This document shows, one piece after another, positions 1-4,991 of a stretch of DNA of 6,265 nt (its first letter is position 1; each line of letters starts with the position of its first letter). The DNA comes from Desulfobulbaceae bacterium (lineage in GTDB: Bacteria; Desulfobacterota; Desulfobulbia; Desulfobulbales; Desulfurivibrionaceae): contig DOZO01000052.1 in the NCBI GenBank assembly GCA_003517965.1, forward strand, positions 15,104-21,368, given 5' to 3'. The notes below the pieces were generated by a model. The model was not told the DNA's origin and did not search any database. It saw only the letters and a program-made list of their open reading frames with translations. The position numbers and the translations under genes were made by a program.

Positions 1-312
1 CTCATGTGCAAAAGCACACATCGCAGACCTCTTCCTCGCATCTGCGGCACTGCTGAATAGTTACATTGCGTGGTTTTCGTCACTTTCCGGCTTTGAGCTG
101 GGCGGTTATGTTTATTTTCCCCTTTCAGACGCAGCCATCCAGCTCATGAAGATACCCGGCAACAAATCGAACTCATGACGGTTTTCCTGGCAAGTGTCTC
201 AGAAGGAGGTTGAAGAGAGAGAAGAATAAAGATATTGTGTCACAGTCTGGAAAGAAGGTGCAAGTATTTCCGGAACAAAACCAGAAAATATACTGATAAA
301 AAAGGTGGGTGG
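1..312. other. Gene-poor leader region upstream of ychJ
   Basis: No complete gene can be supported here. Two small inverted repeats lie at the left edge: a 5-bp stem with an AAAA loop (5-18) and a 6-bp repeat CGCAGA/TCTGCG (22-27 with 41-46). A textbook Shine-Dalgarno sequence AAGGAGGT (203-210) has no ATG or GTG at a usable distance. The only reading frame of note is the open frame 2-178, listed separately. No tRNA or convincing promoter was seen. The stretch may be the tail of an upstream gene plus the 5' leader of ychJ. Confidence 0.5.
2..178 (+). CDS. Possible 3' end of an unrecognised gene (partial)
   Basis: Frame 2 is open from the window edge to a TGA at 176-178, giving 58 codons with no start visible inside the window. 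The translation is rich in Ala, Leu and Ser in its first half, with a hydrophobic patch (LFLASAALLNSYIAWF), and ends in KIPGNKSNS. It matches no family I recognise. It could be the C-terminus of a protein whose start lies upstream, or a chance open frame, since 58 codons without a stop is not rare at this GC content. No terminator follows it. Confidence 0.22.
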   Translation, partial: SCAKAHIADLFLASAALLNSYIAWFSSLSGFELGGYVYFPLSDAAIQLMKIPGNKSNS

Positions 313-810
313 ATGAGCGAAAAAAAGAAGAATGGCCTTTGCCCGTGCGGCACGGAGTTGCAATTTGCCGAATGCTGTGGGCCGTTTTTAGATGGCAGCC
401 AGATGGCCCCGACTGCGGAAGCGCTGATGCGCTCTCGCTATACCGCCTTTGCCGTGCAGGATATTCCCTATCTCCTGCGCTCCTGGCACCGGAGCACCCG
501 TCCTGCTGATCTTGACCTTAACGACCAGGCTGGTTTTGCCTGGCACGGTATCGAGGTGCTGGAGACTGCGGATGGCGAAGCGGGGAATGAAGCCGGGGTG
601 GTGGAATTTATCGCCAATTTTTCAGGACACGGCCAGGATCACCATCTGCATGAGCGGGCCAAGTTTATTTGCGAAGAAGGACAGTGGCTTTATGTTGACG
701 GCAAGGTGAATCCGGGTCGGGTTCCGGCAGTCAGCGCCAAGATCGGCCGCAACGAACCCTGCCCCTGCGGCAGCGGCAAAAAATACAAAAAATGCTGTCA
801 GCCCAAGTAG
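313..810 (+). CDS. ychJ: YchJ-family protein with N- and C-terminal SEC-C zinc motifs
   Basis: A 165-residue protein of the YchJ (UPF0225) family, close to the family's usual length of about 150-160. Near the N-terminus is a zinc-type motif CPCGTELQFAECC (C10, C12, C21, C22). The middle (about 30-130) has the YchJ core features: the RSRYTAFAVQDIPYLLRSWH segment typical of this NTF2-like fold, then W-x-G. The C-terminus carries a classic SEC-C motif, RNEPCPCGSGKKYKKCC (C150, C152, C161, C162), like that at the end of SecA. SEC-C motifs bind zinc. The cellular role of YchJ is not established, so none is assigned. The ATG at 313 is chosen because AAGGTGG lies just upstream and the frame before it encodes a Lys/Arg-rich stretch atypical of the family; a TTG at 235 is the alternative. 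It converges on the minus-strand small gene, with only 10 bp between stop codons. Confidence 0.9.
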   Translation: MSEKKKNGLCPCGTELQFAECCGPFLDGSQMAPTAEALMRSRYTAFAVQDIPYLLRSWHRSTRPADLDLNDQAGFAWHGIEVLETADGEAGNEAGVVEFIANFSGHGQDHHLHERAKFICEEGQWLYVDGKVNPGRVPAVSAKIGRNEPCPCGSGKKYKKCCQPK

Positions 811-820
811 CCTGAGAATT

Positions 821-991
821 TTAGTCCAGATAATCCTTCAGCTTCTCCAAAAGACTCTCTGGCAGATCCTCTTCGTACATAAAAGCCTGGGCCTCTTCCC
901 CAGTTATCTGGCTCTTGATCTCCAGGGGCAGAGAACGGAGGATGGCTACCCGCTCCGGGTTTGGTTTTTGCTTGTTAACAGTGCTGTCCAT
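821..991 (-). CDS. Small 56-residue hypothetical protein, downstream of the nitroreductase
   Basis: A short minus-strand frame of 56 codons plus TAA (ATG at 991-989, stop at 823-821). It has a near-perfect Shine-Dalgarno AGGAGG (plus-strand positions 998-1003) 6 nt before the ATG. The protein starts MDSTVNKQKP and is acidic toward the end (GEEAQAFMYEEDLPESLLEKL), finishing in KDYLD. It is predicted helical, with no cysteines and no membrane segment. It begins 27 nt after the nitroreductase stop on the same strand, so the two probably share a transcript. The family is not recognised. The strong ribosome site, the clean frame and the spacing make it a likely real gene; a role as accessory or regulatory protein to the nitroreductase is only a guess. 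Confidence 0.68.
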   Translation of the reverse strand: MDSTVNKQKPNPERVAILRSLPLEIKSQITGEEAQAFMYEEDLPESLLEKLKDYLD

Positions 992-997
992 TTTCAG

Positions 998-1003
998 CCT
1001 CCT
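998..1003 (-). promoter_or_regulatory. Shine-Dalgarno site of the 56-residue gene
   Basis: AGGAGG on the minus strand, 6 nt before the ATG at 991. It lies in the gap after the nitroreductase stop and is the main argument that the short downstream frame is translated. Confidence 0.7.
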
Positions 1004-1018
1004 GGGGATGCGGTGAAG

Positions 1019-1819
1019 TTACGAACGCCAGATAATTCTGGCCTCTTTTCTGGCCGGAACCTTGAAGTATGGGAATCTCGGGTAACCAAAGATCATCGCC
1101 CCATAAAACCGATGCCCGACAGGCAAGGCCAGGGCCTCGAACAAAGGCGGGTGTCCGGCCGCAACAGCGGCCATCAGGATGCCGGCCCAGCAGGTTCCGA
1201 TTCCACAACTGGCTGCAGCCAGGTCAAAATAGGTCAGGGCAATGGTACAGTCGACTTCCGGCTTGAGACTGTCCTCACGGGCATAGGCCACCAGCAGATG
1301 GGGCGCGCCGCGCAAGACCATATCCTTGCCCTGATCCCAGGCAGAGACAATGCCGGGATAGGCCGTGCCGGTTCGCAGCCAGTCCACAACCAGTCCAGCC
1401 AGATGATGCACGGCCTGGGGATTTTCCATAACCAGCCAGTTTACCGGTTGCTCGTTTTTGGCTGATGGCGCCCAGCGGCACAGGTCAAGCAGTTGGGCGA
1501 TATGGTCCCGGGGGATTGTCTGCCGCTGATAGGTGCGAATGGAACGCCGCGTGGTGAGAAGCTGTCCGGTTTTCTTGAGCGTAGGCGGCGAGCCGTTACC
1601 GATGGCCTGAAAACCGTCAGGACTGATTGATGCCAGGCTTAAGGCATCATGGGGACAAACCGCCACACAGTGTCCACACTGAATACAGAGGCGGGCCGCA
1701 GCGGGGCGGATTTCCGGAAAGCCGTCCGCATCGCTCAGTTCAATCAGGCTGAATGGACATTCCGCCGCACAGATCCCGTCTTTTTTACATTTTTTCCGGT
1801 CGATAGTAATCAGGGCCAT
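1019..1819 (-). CDS. Ferredoxin-nitroreductase fusion protein (FMN oxidoreductase)
   Basis: A 266-residue protein with two modules. Residues 1-65 form a two-cluster ferredoxin domain. The second motif is canonical CxxCxxCxxxCP (C45, C48, C51, C55). The first reads CxxDxxCxxxCP (C11, D14, C17, C21), with Asp in place of the second cysteine. Residues about 88-260 are a nitroreductase-family FMN domain: RRSIR (91-95) is the usual phosphate-binding start, followed by WAPSAKNEQPVNW (116-128) and CGIGTCWAG (205-213). Such fusions, common in anaerobes, are expected to pass electrons from Fe-S clusters to FMN for reduction of nitro groups, quinones or other acceptors; the substrate cannot be read from sequence. 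It should be cytoplasmic (no signal peptide). The ATG at 1819 has AGGAG 7 nt upstream. It is first in a probable two-gene unit with the 56-residue gene and is divergent from the radical SAM gene. Confidence 0.92.
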   Translation of the reverse strand: MALITIDRKKCKKDGICAAECPFSLIELSDADGFPEIRPAAARLCIQCGHCVAVCPHDALSLASISPDGFQAIGNGSPPTLKKTGQLLTTRRSIRTYQRQTIPRDHIAQLLDLCRWAPSAKNEQPVNWLVMENPQAVHHLAGLVVDWLRTGTAYPGIVSAWDQGKDMVLRGAPHLLVAYAREDSLKPEVDCTIALTYFDLAAASCGIGTCWAGILMAAVAAGHPPLFEALALPVGHRFYGAMIFGYPRFPYFKVPARKEARIIWRS

Positions 1820-1888
1820 TGTTTCACTCCTGTATAATGATCCGCTGGAGATCTATGCTTTTTTGTCAGGCAGATATTCACTATAATC

Positions 1889-1909
1889 TTCAGGTCAGTC
1901 ATACCTGAA
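1889..1909. promoter_or_regulatory. Perfect 7-7-7 inverted repeat, candidate operator
   Basis: TTCAGGT, a 7-nt spacer (CAGTCAT), then ACCTGAA, in the 251-bp divergent region between the nitroreductase and radical SAM genes. The two-fold symmetry and arm length suit a dimeric transcription factor. A TATAAT hexamer lies just beside it on the plus strand (1882-1887) and its complement reads TATAGT on the minus strand, so a bound protein could affect either direction. No good -35 is visible for either hexamer. An RNA hairpin is a less likely alternative, since no U-tract follows. Confidence 0.4.
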
Positions 1910-2070
1910 ACACCGCACCCATGCAAAGAAAAAGCAAGTAAATTGAGTAGATATTGCCATTCTGAATGGGTATAGTTGTAAGCAGGACGATCCGGGATGC
2001 GCGACCGAGACACCAACCCCACAGCATAACGACTGAAAATACTGGCTGCCAACAACCACGGGAAATTACC

Positions 2071-3669
2071 ATGTCCGAGTCCATTGATTGCCACGGTACG
2101 AAAATTTTTCCCGCCTGCCGAAAATTGCTTGCCGATCAGCAGTGGCAGGATTTTCTCGCCCTCCTGGCGCCAGTTGCAGACCTTGCGGAGCTGGCTCTTC
2201 TGCTTGCCGACCCTGGGTTAGCGATAGAGGAGATGCCTGAGTATCTTGCCGATCTGGCCTTGCTTGAACTGGCCTTATACCGGACACAACAGGAAAAGCC
2301 GGTGCCGGTAATGGTAACGCGACTCTCCATAAATCCCTCCCTGCAATTGCTCCAGACCTCCTGGGCCGGATTACTCCCTCTGCTGGCTGAAAACACCAAA
2401 TCCAAGACACCGCCTTTGCCGCAGGAGGAGATGATTCTGCTCTGGCTCAACCCGGAAACGGGTAAAGCTCAAACGCGGCCAGCTGGGGCTGAGGAGTTAC
2501 TGGTCTTGAAGATGGTCAGCGAGGGGATTAATTCCCGAAAGGCCGCCGCCCTGGGAAATTTCTCAGTCGCAGCCGTTGAAACGGCCCTTGAACGGGCCAC
2601 AAACAAAGGGATTCTTCTTGCACCCGTTTCGCTCATTCGCAGGGACGAAGCAAGTTTTCCCATTACCGAGGCAGTTGAACCCCGTTTTCTGAGCGCCGAG
2701 GTTTTCACCCTGCAATGGCACCTCACCCAGCTTTGCGATCTGCATTGCAAACATTGTTATGATCGAAGCGACCGCGCGCCCTTGTCCCTGGCCCACGGCC
2801 TTGCCGTGCTCGATGATCTGCTGACCTTCTGTAAAAACCGCCAAGTGCGAGGACAGGTGAGTTTTTCCGGCGGCAATCCCCTGCTCTACCCTCATTTTCT
2901 CGAACTGTATCAGGCGGCGGTGGATCGGGACTTCAGCGTGGCCATCCTGGGCAACGCCACCTCACGCGAACGGTTGCAGCCCTTGTTGGCCATCAAGAAA
3001 CCGGCCTTTTATCAGGTAAGCCTTGAAGGTCTGCCCGAGCATAACGATTTTATCCGGGGCAAGGGCTATTTTACCAGGGTCATGGAGTTTCTTGGTCTCC
3101 TGCGCGAAGAGGCGATTTATTCCATGGTGATGCTCACCCTGACCAGGGGCAACATGGCACAGGTTTTACCTCTGGCAGAGCTGCTCCGCGATCGGGCCGA
3201 CCTTTTTGTCTTTAACCGATTGGCCATGGTCGGAGAGGGTTCACTGCTGGAATCGGTGCCGATTGCCGAGTATCGTGGCTTTCTGGAAAGCTACCTGACT
3301 GCGGCCCGCAAAAATCCTGCTCTGGGCCCAAAGGATAATCTTTTCAATGTACTCCGTGCGGAACAGGGCGAGCCCCTGCTGGGTGGCTGCGCCGGGTTCG
3401 GCTGCGGCGCGGCCTTTAACTTTATCTCGCTGCTGCCCGATGGCGAGGTGCATGCCTGCCGCAAATTCCCTTCGTTGATCGGCAATATCTTTGAGCAATC
3501 TCTGGCAGAGGTCTATGATTCTCCAAGTGCAAGGCAGTACCGGGCTGGTTGCCATGCCTGCCGGGACTGTCGCCTGCGGCCCGCCTGTGGGGGCTGTCTT
3601 GCCGTAAGCCACGGATTCGGTCTCGATGTGTTCAGCGAGCGCGATCCCTACTGTTCTCTGGTACTTTAA
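2071..3669 (+). CDS. sbtM: Radical SAM/SPASM peptide maturase, selenobiotic type (SbtM-like)
   Basis: A 532-residue radical SAM enzyme, predicted to modify a ribosomally made peptide in the cytoplasm. Residues about 118-191 resemble a PqqD-like, winged-helix peptide-recognition domain (SEGINSRKAAALG, then a helix ending NKGILL). The radical SAM domain starts at WHLTQLCDLHCKHCYDRSD, with the [4Fe-4S]-binding CxxxCxxC at C222, C226 and C229, followed by a glycine-rich SFSGGNPLLYP segment. The C-terminal SPASM-type region, expected to hold extra clusters, has C440, C445, C463, C494, C497, C500, C506, C509 and C528, with GNIFEQSLAEVYDSP before the last cysteine group. Assignment to the selenobiotic peptide maturases rests on the CDLHCKHCYDRSD signature and the UGA-containing peptide gene downstream; the radical SAM/SPASM class itself is near certain. 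The chemistry performed is unknown. The ATG at 2071 has only a weak ribosome site (GGGA); an in-frame ATG at 1966 would add 35 unconvincing residues. Confidence 0.85.
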   Translation: MSESIDCHGTKIFPACRKLLADQQWQDFLALLAPVADLAELALLLADPGLAIEEMPEYLADLALLELALYRTQQEKPVPVMVTRLSINPSLQLLQTSWAGLLPLLAENTKSKTPPLPQEEMILLWLNPETGKAQTRPAGAEELLVLKMVSEGINSRKAAALGNFSVAAVETALERATNKGILLAPVSLIRRDEASFPITEAVEPRFLSAEVFTLQWHLTQLCDLHCKHCYDRSDRAPLSLAHGLAVLDDLLTFCKNRQVRGQVSFSGGNPLLYPHFLELYQAAVDRDFSVAILGNATSRERLQPLLAIKKPAFYQVSLEGLPEHNDFIRGKGYFTRVMEFLGLLREEAIYSMVMLTLTRGNMAQVLPLAELLRDRADLFVFNRLAMVGEGSLLESVPIAEYRGFLESYLTAARKNPALGPKDNLFNVLRAEQGEPLLGGCAGFGCGAAFNFISLLPDGEVHACRKFPSLIGNIFEQSLAEVYDSPSARQYRAGCHACRDCRLRPACGGCLAVSHGFGLDVFSERDPYCSLVL

Positions 3670-3671
3670 CC

Positions 3672-4412
3672 ATGAAGCTGCGCATTCTTTCCTATAACAT
3701 CCATCGGGCCATCGGGGTTGACCGGCGCTTTCGCCCAGAGCGTATCGCCAAGGTTCTGGCCCATTACAATGCCGATCTCGTTTTGTTGCAGGAGGTGGAC
3801 GTAGGAGCGCCACGCTCGCGGGAACTGAATCTGGCCCAGGAACTGGCCGAGCTTGGCAATTATCCCTATTACGCCGTGGGCCTGAATGTGCAACTGCGCA
3901 AGGGGATGTACGGCAATGCCACCCTGAGCCGCTATCCCATCATCCGGGAACGCAATATTGACCTGACCCTTGATGGCCGCAAGGCCAGGGGCTGTCTGTT
4001 TACCGAACTGGAGCTTCCTTACCTGGCCTCCACCCGACTGCTGCCTGTATTCAACCTGCATCTGGGGCTTTCCTTCAAGGAGCGGCCCCAACAGGTAGGT
4101 CGTTTGGTGCGGGCCCCGGAATTCGCCGGCCTGGGCGCAAATGATCCCTGTGTGGTGGCCGGTGACTTCAATGACTGGTGGACGCGAATCGCGCCGTTGT
4201 TCACCGAGGCGCTTGGCTTTTCCTGTGCGACCAACCATGGGGGTGGCTATCAAAATGCCATTTTAACCTACCCCTCCTTCTCGCCCACCACCGGCCTGGA
4301 CAAGGTATTCTGCCGGGGACCGATCACCGTGCTGGGCGGCAAACGCTGCCGCCTGCGGGTTTCCAGGGTTGCCAGTGATCATCTGCCGGTTATTGTTGAT
4401 CTGGAACTGTAA
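3672..4412 (+). CDS. Endonuclease/exonuclease/phosphatase-fold hydrolase
   Basis: A 246-residue protein of the EEP (DNase I-like) superfamily, with the full set of catalytic motifs in order: LSYNIH (N9), LLQEVD (E41, metal ligand), NLHLG (N128, H130), GDFND (D165, N167) and SDHLP (D236, H237). The family hydrolyses phosphodiester or phosphomonoester bonds with a divalent metal ion; substrates range from DNA to phospholipids and sugar-nucleotides, so the substrate cannot be named. No signal peptide or membrane segment is seen, so it is probably cytoplasmic. The ATG at 3672 follows the radical SAM stop by 2 nt without its own clear Shine-Dalgarno, which points to translational coupling. Sitting between the maturase and the peptide gene, it may serve the same system, but that is inference. 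All active-site residues are present. Confidence 0.9.
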   Translation: MKLRILSYNIHRAIGVDRRFRPERIAKVLAHYNADLVLLQEVDVGAPRSRELNLAQELAELGNYPYYAVGLNVQLRKGMYGNATLSRYPIIRERNIDLTLDGRKARGCLFTELELPYLASTRLLPVFNLHLGLSFKERPQQVGRLVRAPEFAGLGANDPCVVAGDFNDWWTRIAPLFTEALGFSCATNHGGGYQNAILTYPSFSPTTGLDKVFCRGPITVLGGKRCRLRVSRVASDHLPVIVDLEL

Positions 4413-4601
4413 TCGTTTTGTTCCTGTGAGAAGAAAATTTTTTCTTTGACTTTAACGATTATTTGTTAGAGGCTTAACTGTAAGGCATATTCTCCATTAA
4501 AACTTTTGTTGGATAAGTCTATATTTGCGTCATCAAGAGAACGCCGGAATAAGCCGACTGTCTCACTTTCCCAACAAGCAAGCAATTGCAAGGAGGAATG
4601 T
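4413..4601 (+). promoter_or_regulatory. Leader of the peptide gene, with candidate sigma-70 promoter
   Basis: This AT-rich gap before the peptide gene holds TTAAAA (4497-4502), 17 bp, then TATATT (4520-4525), a plausible but imperfect sigma-70 promoter. It would give a leader of about 70 nt before the ATG. A TTGACT at 4446-4451 has no good -10 at the right distance. AAGAAAA/TTTTCTT (4431-4446) is symmetrical but purely A/T with a 2-nt gap, so it is not counted as a terminator for the upstream gene. A separate promoter would let the peptide be made in excess of its maturase. Confidence 0.33.
4591..4596 (+). promoter_or_regulatory. Shine-Dalgarno site fixing the peptide start
   Basis: AGGAGG, 5 nt before the ATG at 4602. 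It selects the start MEKKDLKK rather than the in-frame TTG at 4506, whose extension would disrupt the signal-like leader. Confidence 0.8.
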
Positions 4602-4895
4602 ATGGAAAAAAAGGATTTGAAGAAGTTTCTGGCCGGGTTTGGCATTGCCAGCCTGCTGGCTGGAGCCAGTCTTACCGGCGGCGCCAGCGCTGCCTTAGCT
4701 GCTGACCAGCCAGGCGGGAGTGGTTGAGGAGGAAACAAAGGCAGTGCCGTGAGCACTGACAAGAAAGCCCCGGCCATGCAAGAAAAGGGGATGATGGAAA
4801 AGAAAGGCACCCCGGAAGAGGAAGCGGCGAAGGCCAAGAAAAAGAAAGAAGAAATGAAGATGAAGATGCCCGGGAAAAGCGGCTGAAGCGGCTGA
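4602..4895 (+). CDS. sbtA: Selenobiotic-type precursor peptide with in-frame UGA (Sec) codons
   Basis: Proposed as a 97-residue peptide with selenocysteine at U42 (UGA 4725-4727) and U95 (UGA 4884-4886), ending at the UGA 4893-4895. Without recoding only 41 residues would be made. Residues 1-34 look like an export leader: basic MEKKDLKK, hydrophobic FLAGFGIASLLAGASL, then small residues to ALAAD. The core begins GGSG-U-GG. The middle (46-90) is rich in Lys, Glu and Met, without Cys, His, Trp or Tyr. The end is GKSG-U-SG. Each Sec UGA has a hairpin with its loop about 20 nt downstream, as bacterial SECIS elements require. The leader, the repeated Ser-Gly-Sec motif and the radical SAM maturase 932 nt upstream match what I recall of the selenobiotic (SbtA) family. 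What is seen: an ideal ribosome site and a frame that makes protein-like sense on both sides of UGA. What is inferred: Sec insertion, modification and export. Genuine stop at 4725 is the alternative. Confidence 0.78.
4742..4758 (+). promoter_or_regulatory. Candidate bacterial SECIS element for UGA 4725
   Basis: A 6-bp perfect stem, CAGTGC (4742-4747) with GCACTG (4753-4758), encloses the loop CGTGA. The loop begins 21 nt after the UGA and has G in its second position. Loops with an early G, placed about 16-37 nt downstream, are the usual bacterial pattern for SelB binding. Confidence 0.6.
4878..4895 (+). repeat. Exact 9-bp tandem duplication carrying two UGA codons
   Basis: AGCGGCTGA occurs twice back to back (4878-4886, 4887-4895), in frame as Ser-Gly-UGA Ser-Gly-UGA. 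A slippage duplication could have made the second unit. In the preferred reading the first UGA is selenocysteine and the second is the stop. Confidence 0.85.
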
Positions 4896-4899
4896 AAGA

Positions 4900-4916
4900 G
4901 AACGCAGGCTGCGTTC
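4900..4916 (+). promoter_or_regulatory. Candidate bacterial SECIS element for UGA 4884
   Basis: A 6-bp perfect stem, GAACGC (4900-4905) with GCGTTC (4911-4916), encloses the loop AGGCT, with G in the second position. The loop begins 20 nt after UGA 4884, matching the first SECIS candidate, but only 11 nt after UGA 4893, which is too close. The hairpin therefore lies just 3' of the proposed stop, as expected when Sec is near the C-terminus. Confidence 0.55.
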
Positions 4917-4928
4917 GGAAAGATCTAC

Positions 4929-4954
4929 AAAAAGGCAGGGCGACCTGCCTTTTT
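4929..4954 (+). terminator. Strong intrinsic terminator after the peptide gene
   Basis: AAAAAGGCAGG pairs perfectly with CCTGCCTTTTT around a GCGA tetraloop (GNRA type), giving an 11-bp stem ending in a U-tract followed by TCCCTTG. The A-tract on the 5' side means it could also act on the opposite strand. It separates the peptide gene from the redoxin, so the two are probably separate transcripts or partly uncoupled. Confidence 0.88.
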
Positions 4955-4991
4955 CCCTTGTTTCTCTGGTGATTCTCAAAGGGGGCAACCC

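Noticed and set aside
176..229. UGA at 176 as another selenocysteine codon, with the frame continuing to a TAA near 230
   Set aside because: The extension is only about 17 codons, no convincing hairpin with a small loop lies 16-37 nt downstream, and the upstream frame matches no known protein.
968..1465. Plus-strand open frame of 165 codons
   Set aside because: It is antisense to the nitroreductase, whose FMN motifs are unmistakable; the translation has no recognisable features.
1833..1838. TATAAT on the plus strand as a promoter -10 for the radical SAM gene
   Set aside because: No -35-like hexamer lies 16-18 bp upstream, and the site is over 230 bp from the start codon, inside the ribosome-site region of the divergent gene.
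3241..3813. Minus-strand open frame of 190 codons
   Set aside because: It is antisense to the conserved SPASM region of the maturase and the start of the hydrolase, both clearly coding on the plus strand.
4431..4446. AAGAAAA/TTTTCTT symmetry as a terminator after the hydrolase
   Set aside because: The arms are almost all A/T and separated by only 2 nt, so a stable RNA hairpin is unlikely.
4466..4837. Minus-strand open frame of 123 codons across the peptide gene
   Set aside because: It is the antisense shadow of the Lys/Glu-rich peptide frame; it has no ribosome site or recognisable domain.
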